NCBI RefSeq assembly: GCF_013114825.1
Contig: NZ_JAAVLX010000007.1
Location: 310,001-374,000, forward strand
Direction: 5' to 3'
DNA length: 64,000 nt
Source: Bradyrhizobium australiense
Lineage (GTDB): Bacteria > Pseudomonadota > Alphaproteobacteria > Rhizobiales > Xanthobacteraceae
A model generated the notes under the pieces. The model saw only the letters and a list, made by a program, of their open reading frames with translations. It was not told where the DNA came from and searched no databases. The position numbers and the translations under genes are program-made. This document shows, piece by piece, positions 8,348 through 16,531 of the stretch (positions are counted from its first letter, which is position 1; the number at the start of each line of letters is the position of its first letter).

Positions 8348-9358
8348 ATGGCTCGATCGCTCAACTTCCTGCGCGGACGGTTACTTGCCCTGTGCTGCTG
8401 CATCGCTGCTGCAGCGCTTAGCCTGGCCTGCCTGGCGCCTTCCATTGCCGCCGCGCAAACTTACCCCAACCGCCCGATCCGGCTGCTGCACGGCTTTGCG
8501 GCCGGCGGAGCCGCCGACACCATGGCGCGGATCGTCTCCAACGGGCTTTCGAAGCGGCTGGGGCAGCCGGTGCTGGTGGAGGCCAAACCGGGCGCGGGCG
8601 GCAATCTGGCCGCGGACGCCGTCGCCAAGTCCGCGCCGGACGGCTACACGATCGGCCTCGTCACCGGCGCGCATGCAATCTCCGGCGCGCTGTACAAGCA
8701 GCTCGCCTATAGCCCCACCGACAGCTTCGATATGCTGTCGACGATGGTCTATTACGCGCTGGTGATCGCGGTGCGCGCCGACCATCAGGCAAAGACGCTT
8801 TCGGACCTGATTGCGATGGCGAAAGCCAAACCCGACGACCTTAGCTACGGCTCGGTCGGTTTCGGCAGCACGCATCACCTTGCCGGAGAACTCCTGAACG
8901 TGACTGCGGGCACGCGGATGGTGCACGTCCCCTATCGTGGTGACTCACTGACCGTCACCGCGCTGCTCGCCGGCGACGTTCCCGTGATCGTCGGCACTAC
9001 GGTGCTGCTCACAGGCCAAATCGATAGCGGCGCCATTCGCGGCCTCGCCGTCACCTCGCACGCGCGCACCAAATTGCTTCCGAACGTGCCTTCCGTACAG
9101 GAAGCCGGCGTTAAGGATTTCGACGTCAGGACCTGGGCGGGGCTGGTGGCTCCGAAGGGCACGCCGTCCGATATCGTCAAGCGGCTGCATGCCGAGATCC
9201 AGTCGATGCTGGCCGATCCCGCAACGAAGACGGCGCTGGAGACGGCAACCGGCGGCGAGGTCCGCGGCAGCACGCCGGAGGAGATGCGCACGCTGATCAC
9301 GTCGGAAATCGACAAGTGGTCGAAGGTGATCAACGACGCCGGCATCCCGCGCATCTGA
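8348..9358 (+). CDS. TctC/Bug-family periplasmic solute-binding protein
   Basis: The roughly 336-residue protein has a signal peptide (hydrophobic to about residue 30, cleaved near AAA-QTYPN). The Bug fold follows, with YPNRPIRLL at the mature N-terminus, the GGAADTMAR and KPGAGGN ligand loops, and SAPDGYT. Bug proteins bind carboxylates, often aromatic or dicarboxylic, for TctAB transporters or sensors. No TctA or TctB gene is adjacent, which is usual for the many orphan Bug proteins of Bradyrhizobium and Bordetella. It closes the GntR-flanked plus-strand arm, so its ligand may be the pathway substrate. An ATG at 8339 is an alternative start; 8348 has better spacing from the AGCAGGG. Confidence 0.88.
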   Translation: MARSLNFLRGRLLALCCCIAAAALSLACLAPSIAAAQTYPNRPIRLLHGFAAGGAADTMARIVSNGLSKRLGQPVLVEAKPGAGGNLAADAVAKSAPDGYTIGLVTGAHAISGALYKQLAYSPTDSFDMLSTMVYYALVIAVRADHQAKTLSDLIAMAKAKPDDLSYGSVGFGSTHHLAGELLNVTAGTRMVHVPYRGDSLTVTALLAGDVPVIVGTTVLLTGQIDSGAIRGLAVTSHARTKLLPNVPSVQEAGVKDFDVRTWAGLVAPKGTPSDIVKRLHAEIQSMLADPATKTALETATGGEVRGSTPEEMRTLITSEIDKWSKVINDAGIPRI

Positions 9359-9360
9359 CC

Positions 9361-9765
9361 TCAGGCATAACGCGCCGCGCCCATGCACACCGCCGTCACC
9401 GCGAGCAAGGCGGCCGCGATGCGCTGGGCGGTGGCAATGCGCGAGCGCGCACCGGCCTGATCGGCTTTCCCATTGCGCAAGCTTCGGATCGCGCGGCCGC
9501 CGATCGCGCCTTGAACGGCGGCGGCAACCAGCGCGGCGAGAGCTCCCACGGCCAAAATTTGCTCGGCCGTACCGAAGGTGCCGGCATGAACGGAATGTCC
9601 GAGGTAGGCGCCGGTCAGCATCGTGACGACCGCGGCGCCCATTTGCGGTCCAAACAATTGCTCGCCGGCGGCGCCGCCGGTTCGCGCCAGCGTAAAGCTC
9701 GATCCAGCCCAGAACGACGACGATAACACGTGAAGCGACAAGGCTATGATGAGTGGAATCTGCAT
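9361..9765 (-). CDS. Hypothetical small integral membrane protein
   Basis: The 134-residue protein is hydrophobic, with about four predicted membrane segments (roughly residues 3-25, 44-62, 68-90 and 112-130). I recognise no enzymatic motif; it resembles the CopD-like or DUF2269-like membrane proteins often left as hypothetical. The ATG at 9765 has a GGAG eight bases upstream. It diverges from the TetR gene at 9842, and a perfect palindrome sits in the shared 76-base promoter, so it is probably the target of that regulator. Its stop lies two bases from the convergent TctC gene's stop. Confidence 0.72.
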   Translation of the reverse strand: MQIPLIIALSLHVLSSSFWAGSSFTLARTGGAAGEQLFGPQMGAAVVTMLTGAYLGHSVHAGTFGTAEQILAVGALAALVAAAVQGAIGGRAIRSLRNGKADQAGARSRIATAQRIAAALLAVTAVCMGAARYA

Positions 9766-9798
9766 GGGGCTCGCTCCGGGATGGATGTTGCAATTAGA

Positions 9799-9813
9799 TA
9801 TACATGATGTATA
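9799..9813. promoter_or_regulatory. Putative TetR operator in a divergent promoter
   Basis: TATACATGATGTATA is a perfect palindrome with 7-base arms around a central G. It lies between the divergent membrane-protein gene (start 9765) and the TetR gene (start 9842). Size, symmetry and position are typical of TetR operators that control both neighbours. Confidence 0.65.
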
Positions 9814-9841
9814 GTCAATTCGTCAAAAGAATGGCGGGTGA

Positions 9842-10450
9842 ATGAAGAGGCGCGCCTATGTGAGTTCCGTGCGGTCGGCCGCCGCGGCGGAGAAGCGCGA
9901 TCGCGTCATCGAAGCCGCAGCGAAATCGCTGCGCGAGGACACGAGCATTGCGCGGTTTTCGCTGGACACGGTGGCAAAGGCGGCCGGCGTGACACGGCTT
10001 ACCGTCTACAATCAGTTCGGATCACGGCGCGGCCTGCTCGAAGCTGTGTTCGACGACATCGCCCGCCAGGGCGGGCTTCATGAAATCGCCGATGCCATGG
10101 CGATGCCGGAGCCGCTGAGAGCGCTGGATCGCGTGGTCGAAATCTTCTGCGGCTTCTGGGCCAGGGACGCCGCCATTGGTCGCCTCCACGAGGCGATGGC
10201 GACCGATCCCGAATTTGCAGAGGCGCTGCTTGACCGCAACGAGCGGCGGCGAAAGCTGGTCAGGATGCTGGTCGGGCGTATCGCCGGGAAGGCTGCATCA
10301 CGCCGCGCGCGCGAGGGCGCCATCGACATGATCTTTGCGCTGACGAGTTACCCGATGTTCGCGATGCTGAGCCGCGGGCGGGCGACCAACGAAGTCTGTC
10401 AACTCGTGCAATCGGCCTGCCGCGCCGCGGTCGAGCCGCTATCGCGCTAG
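9842..10450 (+). CDS. TetR-family transcriptional regulator
   Basis: The 202-residue protein has the TetR N-terminal helix-turn-helix (about residues 18-65). It reads RVIEAAAKSLRED, then FSLDTVAKAAGVTRLTVYNQFGSRRGLLEAV, with the usual Tyr-x-x-Phe after the recognition helix. The rest is a variable all-helical effector domain. It is divergently transcribed from the small membrane-protein gene, with a 15-base palindrome between them, so it likely represses that gene and itself. The ATG at 9842 is preceded by GGCGGGTGA. The ligand is unknown. Confidence 0.88.
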   Translation: MKRRAYVSSVRSAAAAEKRDRVIEAAAKSLREDTSIARFSLDTVAKAAGVTRLTVYNQFGSRRGLLEAVFDDIARQGGLHEIADAMAMPEPLRALDRVVEIFCGFWARDAAIGRLHEAMATDPEFAEALLDRNERRRKLVRMLVGRIAGKAASRRAREGAIDMIFALTSYPMFAMLSRGRATNEVCQLVQSACRAAVEPLSR

Positions 10451-10457
10451 CTGCTCA

Positions 10458-10579
10458 GTAGCACGGATGGAGCGCAGCGCAATTCGGGGAAGATTGCTCC
10501 GCGGTGACCGTCCCGGATTGCGCGGAGCCCGTCATCGGGCGCGCATTCGCGCGAGCCGTTGGCTCCATCCGGGCTACGG
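10458..10579. repeat. Intergenic inverted repeat, 'CCGGATGGAGCG' family
   Basis: The element starts GTAGCACGGATGGAGCGCAG and ends with GGCTCCATCCGGGCTACG, so its ends are near reverse complements. This matches a repeat family I know from Bradyrhizobium and Rhodopseudomonas intergenic regions. It lies in the gap after the TetR gene, and its right end contains the stop codon of the convergent DUF1330-like gene. Confidence 0.6.
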
Positions 10580-10975
10580 AATCTTGAACTTGCTATACGC
10601 TTCCCTGGTCGCAATGATCACATGATCCGCGCAGCCGTTGGTGCGGTGCGGGTCACAGCGGTTTTCGTATTCGGCTGACGTCATCATGTTGATGAAGGCG
10701 GCGACCGTGGGATAGTAGACCAGCGCCAGATAGTCCCAGGTATTGCCAGCCTCGAGTCCGAGCGCGACCGCCTGGGCCTCGCCGGTCCATAGCAGCGTGC
10801 CGCCCCGCGCCTTGATCATCGGCACGGTGAGCGCGCTGTAGCGCAGATAGGCGTCCCGGCCCGAACCGTCGCCGTCGAGCGAGCGCTCGCGAAACCGCAT
10901 CAGATTCACCATCACGACCGGCGCCTGCTGGTCCAATTCTGCGAGACCCCGAACATTCAACAGATCAACACCCAT
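10574..10975 (-). CDS. DUF1330-like (dimeric alpha-beta barrel) protein
   Basis: The 133-residue protein looks like a DUF1330-type ferredoxin-fold protein. It has VVMVNLMRFRE near the start, a Tyr-rich YLRYSAL, WDYLALVYYPTVAAF in the second half, and the MMTSAEYE segment. Function is unknown; such proteins often act as small dimeric enzymes or scaffolds. I chose the ATG at 10975 because a GGAG lies six bases upstream; the frame extends to 11029 without a better site. It stands alone between two families of intergenic repeats. Confidence 0.72.
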   Translation of the reverse strand: MGVDLLNVRGLAELDQQAPVVMVNLMRFRERSLDGDGSGRDAYLRYSALTVPMIKARGGTLLWTGEAQAVALGLEAGNTWDYLALVYYPTVAAFINMMTSAEYENRCDPHRTNGCADHVIIATREAYSKFKIP

Positions 10976-11047
10976 GATTGGCTCCTGCTGCATTCGGCGG
11001 GATAGGCATGCCTGCACTTTGCCCACCATTCCATTTCACATGAAGAC

Positions 11048-11183
11048 CGTCATCACCCGCGACTTGTCCGCCGAAGCTCAACGAGCCAAGGCGGAAAGCG
11101 GGTGATCCAGTATCCAGAGACGTTCGTGGTCAATCGAGAAGCCGCGGCGTACTGGATACCCCGCTTTCGCGGGGTACGACAGC
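11048..11183. repeat. Intergenic inverted repeat, 'GATCCAGTA...TACTGGAT' family, copy 1
   Basis: The element begins GTCATCACCCGC, carries GCGGGTGATCCAGTATCC, then GCGGCGTACTGGATACCCCGC and ends CGCGGGGTACGAC. The inner motifs form an inverted pair. Diverged copies lie at 13352-13474 and 33531-33633. It fills the space upstream of the DMT transporter gene. Confidence 0.65.
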
Positions 11184-11271
11184 GGGGCGCCTGGATACGC
11201 AGGACATTGTAGCATTGCGCGCGCAGGACTTGTCGCGCGGCGGAAAATCCGGCCCTATCCGAACCCGCGAC

Positions 11272-12210
11272 ATGACCAAGCCTGCACCAGCGCCGCCTGC
11301 CTTCCATCCGGTCCGGTGGCTGACCAACCAGCCCTATCTGCTGCTGACCCTGACCTCGCTGTTCTGGGCCGGCAACATCGTGCTGGCGCGCCATGTCGCC
11401 GGCCACGTGCCGCCGCTGACGCTGTCCTGTGTTCGCTGGATCGGCACCTTTCTGATCCTGCTGCCGTTTGCCTGGCCGCACCTGAAGCAGGACTGGCCGG
11501 TGCTGCGCGCGCATCTGCCGATGATGCTGTTTCTGTCGCTGGTTGGGTTTGCCTACAACAATGCGATCTCCTACTGGGCCCTGCAATATACCGAGGCGTT
11601 GAACGCGCTTCTGATCCAGTCGGCCGGACCGCTGTTTGTCGCGCTGTGGTCGCTGGCTCTGTTCGGCATCCGCCTGACCGGGGCGCAGCTTGCCGGCATC
11701 ACGATCTCACTCGCCGGCGTCCTGACCATCATCTTGCGCGGCGATTTCGGCGCGCTGGCCAACATCAGCTTCAACCGTGGCGACCTGATGTTTGCGAGCT
11801 CTTTGGTGTCGTTCGGATTGTATTCGGCGCTGATCCCGCGCCGGCCGGTGACGCATGCATTGTCGCTGATTTCATTCACCACCTGCTGCGGCGCGCTGAT
11901 GCTGCTGCCGTTCTCGATCTGGGAGTTTTCAACCGGCGCGACGCTGAAGTTCGACATGATCTCGATGGCGACGCTGGGCTATGCCGTGATCTTTCCCTCG
12001 ACGCTGGCGTACCTGTTCTTCAACCGCGGGCTGGCGCTGATCGGCCCCAATCGCGCGGCGCCGTTCTTCCATCTGGTGCCGGTATTCGGCTCGGCGATGG
12101 CGATCCTGCTGCTCGGCGAGCAGTTACGATTATTCCATCTGGTGGGCTATGCGCTGGTGCTGGCCGGCGTGGTGATTGCATCAAGGCGGGCTTCGGCGAA
12201 GAAAGCTTAG
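11272..12210 (+). CDS. DMT-family (EamA) transporter
   Basis: The 312-residue protein has two EamA repeats and about ten membrane segments. Features include LFWAGNIVLAR in the first repeat and the PSTLAYLFFNRGLALIGPNRAAPF segment followed by PVFGSAMAILLLGE in the second, both typical of the RhaT/EamA drug-metabolite transporter family. These are usually exporters of amino acids or metabolites. The start is the ATG at 11272; a longer frame back to 11215 would run into the upstream repeat. It precedes a TctC-type gene by about 100 bp on the same strand. The substrate cannot be predicted. Confidence 0.87.
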   Translation: MTKPAPAPPAFHPVRWLTNQPYLLLTLTSLFWAGNIVLARHVAGHVPPLTLSCVRWIGTFLILLPFAWPHLKQDWPVLRAHLPMMLFLSLVGFAYNNAISYWALQYTEALNALLIQSAGPLFVALWSLALFGIRLTGAQLAGITISLAGVLTIILRGDFGALANISFNRGDLMFASSLVSFGLYSALIPRRPVTHALSLISFTTCCGALMLLPFSIWEFSTGATLKFDMISMATLGYAVIFPSTLAYLFFNRGLALIGPNRAAPFFHLVPVFGSAMAILLLGEQLRLFHLVGYALVLAGVVIASRRASAKKA

Positions 12211-12310
12211 CAGCCCCTGCGGCTTGGCGTTTTACCGGGCTTCCACTTTGTCCCTCGGCAGGCTAGCTTGCCGGCCATTTCAACAGAAGAACAACCGAGG
12301 AAACGACTAT

Positions 12311-13288
12311 ATGTTCGCGTTATTGAAGCGGTATCGGCCTGTCGCCGCAGTGGCTCCCCTGATGCTGGCGATGATCGCCACGGCTGCCGCGCAGGCGCCC
12401 TACCCGAACCGCAACATCACGCTGGTGCTGCCGTTCGCCGCCGGCAGCGGCACCGATACCACCACGCGCATCATCTCGAAGGAGCTCGGCACCGCGCTCG
12501 GCACCGGCATGGTGATCGACAACAAGGCCGGCGCCAACGGCTCGATCGCCGCGAGCTATGTGGCGCGCTCGGCGCCCGACGGCTACACGCTGTTCGTGAC
12601 CACCAACACGTCGCATTCGGCCAATCCGTATCTCTTGAAGAACATGACCTACGATCCGGTCAAGGATTTCACGCCGATCGCGCGCACCGGCGACCTGCCA
12701 TTCATGCTGGTGATTCATCCGGACATTCCGGCGAACTCCGTGGCCGAACTGATCGCGCTCGCCAAGAAGGAGCCGGGCAAATATACCTATGCCAGCGGCA
12801 GCTCGGCGGCGATCGTCGCGGGCGCGACCTTCGCCCGCCTCGCCGGCATCGACTTGCTGCACGTTCCCTACAAGAGCTCGCCACCCGCGCTGACCGACCT
12901 GATCGCCGGCCGCGTCTCCATGATGTTCATCGACGTGCCGACCGGCCTGCCGCACGTCAACGCCAAGGCGCTGAAGGCGCTGGCGGTCACCACCAAGAAG
13001 CGTTCGGCGCTGCTGCCCGACCTGCCTACCATGGACGATACGGTGAAGGGTTTTGACATCACCTCATGGCAGGGTTATTTCGGTCCGGCCAATCTGCCCA
13101 AGGATATCGTGACCAAACTGAACGCGGAGATCCGCAAGGTGGTCGAGCGGCCCGATATCAAGAGCCAGCTCGCTGAGCGCGGCATGGAGGCATTCTCCGG
13201 CACGCCGGAGGAGTTCGACGCCTTCGTGAAAGAGCAGCTCGTGGTGTGGGAGAAGCTGATCACGGCCGCGGGGATCGAGAAGCAGTAG
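12311..13288 (+). CDS. TctC/Bug-family periplasmic solute-binding protein
   Basis: The 325-residue protein has a signal peptide (about residues 1-28) and the Bug pattern: YPNRNITLVLPFAAGSGTD, KAGANGS, SAPDGYT, and VPYKSSPPAL near residue 190. It resembles the protein at 8348 in fold but is clearly diverged. No TctAB permease genes adjoin it. The start is the ATG at 12311, with GAGG about ten bases upstream. It may bind a small carboxylate; its neighbours (a DMT transporter upstream, a repeat downstream) do not specify the ligand. Confidence 0.88.
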   Translation: MFALLKRYRPVAAVAPLMLAMIATAAAQAPYPNRNITLVLPFAAGSGTDTTTRIISKELGTALGTGMVIDNKAGANGSIAASYVARSAPDGYTLFVTTNTSHSANPYLLKNMTYDPVKDFTPIARTGDLPFMLVIHPDIPANSVAELIALAKKEPGKYTYASGSSAAIVAGATFARLAGIDLLHVPYKSSPPALTDLIAGRVSMMFIDVPTGLPHVNAKALKALAVTTKKRSALLPDLPTMDDTVKGFDITSWQGYFGPANLPKDIVTKLNAEIRKVVERPDIKSQLAERGMEAFSGTPEEFDAFVKEQLVVWEKLITAAGIEKQ

Positions 13289-13351
13289 GGCTGCTGCCGC
13301 GCTGCGTAGGGTAGGCAAAGCGAGCGTGCCTACCATTCTGCCACTCATAAG

Positions 13352-13474
13352 GTCGTCATCGTCCGCCTTGTGCGCAATTGCGCACTGGGGCGGACGATCC
13401 AATACGCCGTGCCGTCCGCAATTCATCATTGACGCCGCGGCGTACTGGATGCCCCGCATTCGCGGGCCATGATG
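13352..13474. repeat. Intergenic inverted repeat, 'GATCCAGTA...TACTGGAT' family, copy 2
   Basis: A diverged copy of the element at 11048-11183. It begins GTCATCGTCCGCC, has GGACGATCCAATACGCCG, then GCCGCGGCGTACTGGATGCC, and ends GCGGGCCATGATGCC. It contains a GTGCGCAATTGCGCAC palindrome also found in the unrelated repeat at 54425. It lies between the converging TctC and chemoreceptor genes. Confidence 0.65.
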
Positions 13475-13481
13475 CCTATGG

Positions 13482-15167
13482 CTACGCCGCCCGCACCTTG
13501 CCCAAGAACTCGTCCACTGCGCTGCGCAGCATGCCGGACTGGGTGTCGAGTTCGCGGGCGCTCGCCAGGACTTCGGATGCTGCCTTGCCGGTTGCGGCCG
13601 CAGCGGTGCTGACGCCGCCGATATGCGTGGAGATTTCGTTCGATCCGGCCGCCACCGACTGAATGTTGCGGGCGATTTCGCGGGTGGCGCCGCCCTGCTG
13701 CTCGACGGCGGTCGAAATCGAAACCGTGATCTCGCTCATCTGCGCGATGGTCTCAGAGATACCGCCGATCGAAGCCACGGCTTCGCTGGTGGAAGCCTGC
13801 ATGGCCGCGACCTGGGAGGAGATTTCCTCCGTTGCCTTTGCGGTCTGGTTTGCCAGCGCCTTCACCTCCGATGCGACCACCGCAAAGCCGCGGCCGGAAT
13901 CGCCGGCACGCGCCGCTTCGATGGTGGCGTTGAGCGCGAGCAAATTGGTTTGCGCCGCGATCGAGTGGATCAGCTTGACCACTTCGCCGATCTTCTCGGC
14001 GCCGGTCGACAGCGCGCCGACGGTAGCATTGGTCCGCTCGGCGTCGCTGACCGCCCTGGCGGCGATCTCGCTGGAGCGTGTCACCTGACGGGAAATCTCG
14101 TTAACCGAACTGGAGAGCTCCTCGGCGGCAGATGCCACCGTGCCTACATTGTCGGACGAACGCTGCGATGCCGCGCCGACGGTCGCCGCCCGTGCGCTGG
14201 CGTCGCTGGCGGTCGTGGTCATGGATTGCGCCGTGCTCTGCATGCCGGCGGCCGCGGTCGAGACCGAGCGGACGATACCGGTCACGCTGCGTTCGAAATC
14301 GCCAGCGATGCTTTCCATCGCCGCCCGCCGTTCGGCCTCGGCGCGCGCCTGCACCTCGGCTTCCTTCTGCTCGAGCCCGCGGATGCGTACCGCATTATCC
14401 TTGAAGATCTGCACGGTCGCGGCCATCGCGCCGATCTCGTCGCCGCGGCCGATGCCGGGAATTTCACCGTCGAGACGGCCCTCGGCGAGGTCCTGCATGC
14501 GGGCGCCGAGCTGGGCGAGCGGCTTACTGATGCTGCGACCGATCATCCAGGCGATGCTGCCGGCAACCAGCGCGATGCCGAGAATGGCAAGCCCGAGCAC
14601 CATCGCGATCGGTTTCATCTTGGTATCGAGGTCATCGAGATAGGCGCCGGTGCCGACGAACATGTTCCAGCCGGGGATCGGAACCGCATAGGAGAATTTG
14701 CGGATCAGCTCGTCCTGTCCGGGTTTGCGGAATTCATAGCGCAGCATGATTTCGCCGTTGGCCGCGACGCCGTCGCGCAGTTCGCGCACCAGCTTTCGCC
14801 CACCGGTGTCGATGTCCATGCGGTTCTGGCCGATCTGGCTGGGAACCGGGGCCAGCACGGCGACGCCATCCATCGTGTAGGCAAACACGTAACCGTTGCC
14901 GTTGTCGAACGTCAGCGTATTGCCGCGCTTGCTGAACTCGGCAATCGCCGCCTCCTTGGTCATCTGGCCCGCGGTCACCTGCTTCTGCAGGCCGAGCGCC
15001 ATGTTGCGAGCCATGTCGACGATCGCCCTGGTCTGCTCGATCCGCGCATTGAGCATCTCACGCTGCATCAGATAGCCCGCGAGCACGCCGGCCGCGCAGA
15101 GGCCGAGCAGGGTCACGCCCACCAGAATGCCGAGCTTGGGGGTGATCTTGAGATTGGTCAGCTTCAC
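13482..15167 (-). CDS. Methyl-accepting chemotaxis protein with a Cache sensor domain
   Basis: The 561-residue receptor has a membrane helix at about 12-34, a periplasmic single-Cache-type domain (about 38-190, with NGYVFAYTMDG and WNMFVGTGAYLDD), a second membrane helix (about 192-215) and a HAMP domain (about 216-270). A cytoplasmic signalling domain ends the protein, with the canonical hairpin tip IAAQTNLLALNATIEAARAG near 430. The GTG at 15167 is the better start, with GGAGATCCCC just upstream; the frame could extend to an ATG at 15197. There is no C-terminal CheR-tethering pentapeptide. Cache receptors sense small organic acids or amino acids; the ligand here is unknown. No che genes are nearby. 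Confidence 0.92.
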   Translation of the reverse strand: MKLTNLKITPKLGILVGVTLLGLCAAGVLAGYLMQREMLNARIEQTRAIVDMARNMALGLQKQVTAGQMTKEAAIAEFSKRGNTLTFDNGNGYVFAYTMDGVAVLAPVPSQIGQNRMDIDTGGRKLVRELRDGVAANGEIMLRYEFRKPGQDELIRKFSYAVPIPGWNMFVGTGAYLDDLDTKMKPIAMVLGLAILGIALVAGSIAWMIGRSISKPLAQLGARMQDLAEGRLDGEIPGIGRGDEIGAMAATVQIFKDNAVRIRGLEQKEAEVQARAEAERRAAMESIAGDFERSVTGIVRSVSTAAAGMQSTAQSMTTTASDASARAATVGAASQRSSDNVGTVASAAEELSSSVNEISRQVTRSSEIAARAVSDAERTNATVGALSTGAEKIGEVVKLIHSIAAQTNLLALNATIEAARAGDSGRGFAVVASEVKALANQTAKATEEISSQVAAMQASTSEAVASIGGISETIAQMSEITVSISTAVEQQGGATREIARNIQSVAAGSNEISTHIGGVSTAAAATGKAASEVLASARELDTQSGMLRSAVDEFLGKVRAA

Positions 15168-15422
15168 GGGGATCTCCAGAAAATAGGCGCGTGGCACGCG
15201 ATTGGCCGATTGATTCGGCGCACAATATCGTGAGACCCTTTAGCGCTTTGTTACGAAGGCCAGCGGAAATCCGGCAGAAAGCGGTGCTGCCGATTGAAGC
15301 AGCAAACCGCGATTGTAGCCGGAGCAAGTCAGGTCGCGTAAAAGGTGAAAGTACGTCAACGATGAAAGTGGCGGCGCCCGCCGCCTTAAACCAACACCGA
15401 AGAATAAAATCGGGAGCAGGAA

Positions 15423-16466
15423 ATGCCGAAATTCAGGGTGGTGACGCCGAAGGGCGCGAGCTTCACGGTCGCCGGCGGCGGCTATGACTATGAAAAGGAA
15501 GCGCTCGATCCGATCGGGGCCGAAATCATCGAGGCGCCGGCCAATGAGGCGGAATTCATCGCCGCCGCCAAGACCGCGGACGCGATCTACGCCAAGGGCA
15601 TGCCGATCACGAAGGCGATCATCGAGGCGCTCGAAAATTGCAAGGTGATCACGCTCGGCAGCGTCGGCGTCGACAGTGTCGACGTCAAGGCCGCTACCGC
15701 CCGCGGCATTCCCGTCACCAACGTCCCCGACACCTTCATCGAGGAGGTCGCCGACCACGCCATGATGCTGCTGCTGGCGGGTTTTCGGCGGCTGGTCGAG
15801 CAGGACAAAATGGTGCGCACCGGCCGCTGGTCCGAGGGCCGCCCTGCGCTCTTGAAGATCCCGCGGCTGATGGGACAGACGCTTGGCTTCATCTCCTTCG
15901 GCCGGGTGGCGCGGGCGGTCGCCAAGCGCGCGGCGCCCTTTGGCTTGCGCATGATGGCCTACGATCCGTTCATCCAGGAAACGCTGTTGTACGATCACGG
16001 CGTGATGCCGGCGACGCTAAACGAGGTGCTGTCGCAGTCGGATTTCGTCTCGATGCATGCGCCGGCCCGGCCTGAGGTGCATCACATGCTGACCGAGAAG
16101 CATTTCCGCCAGATGAAAAATTCCGCCGTCTTCATCAATACCGGCCGCGGCGCCACCGTGGACGAGGAGGCGCTGATCAAGGCGCTGCAGGAGGGCTGGA
16201 TCGCGCATGCCGCGCTCGACGTGCTGGAAAAGGAGCCGCCGTCACACAACAACCCGATGCTTTCGATGGAAAACGTCACCCTGACCGCCCATGTGGCATC
16301 GGCCTCGGCACGTTTCGACGAGGCGCGCAAGCGCCGCGTGGGCTACGAATTGTCACTGGTCCTGCAGGGGATGTGGCCGGTAAGCTGCGTCAATCCGTCG
16401 GTGCTGCAAACCACCGCGCTCCGCCGCTGGCAGCCCGTCAGCATGGATCGCGGCCCAAACAGCTAG
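15423..16466 (+). CDS. D-isomer-specific 2-hydroxyacid dehydrogenase
   Basis: The 347-residue protein has the split catalytic domain and central Rossmann domain of the D-2-hydroxyacid dehydrogenase family. GFISFGRVARAVAKRA near 155 replaces the usual GxGxxG with a GxxSFG variant. The catalytic Arg lies in INTGRGATVDEEAL (near 240), Glu in LEKEPP (near 270), and the catalytic His in LTAHVAS (near 290). It therefore probably interconverts a 2-oxo and a D-2-hydroxyacid with NAD(P). It has a strong GGAGCAGGAA site before the ATG at 15423. The ABC binding-protein gene follows 65 bp later, suggesting that this enzyme acts on the imported compound. Confidence 0.87.
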   Translation: MPKFRVVTPKGASFTVAGGGYDYEKEALDPIGAEIIEAPANEAEFIAAAKTADAIYAKGMPITKAIIEALENCKVITLGSVGVDSVDVKAATARGIPVTNVPDTFIEEVADHAMMLLLAGFRRLVEQDKMVRTGRWSEGRPALLKIPRLMGQTLGFISFGRVARAVAKRAAPFGLRMMAYDPFIQETLLYDHGVMPATLNEVLSQSDFVSMHAPARPEVHHMLTEKHFRQMKNSAVFINTGRGATVDEEALIKALQEGWIAHAALDVLEKEPPSHNNPMLSMENVTLTAHVASASARFDEARKRRVGYELSLVLQGMWPVSCVNPSVLQTTALRRWQPVSMDRGPNS

Positions 16467-16531
16467 CGACGGTATCGAACGACAGGATTCACCGGCGATT
16501 CAACGCCGGGCACCAATACAGGGAGAAGAGC

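Noticed and set aside
13623..15233. Long plus-strand open frame of 536 codons
   Set aside because: It is fully antisense to the chemoreceptor gene; its His/Arg/Gly-rich translation is a shadow of GC-biased third positions.
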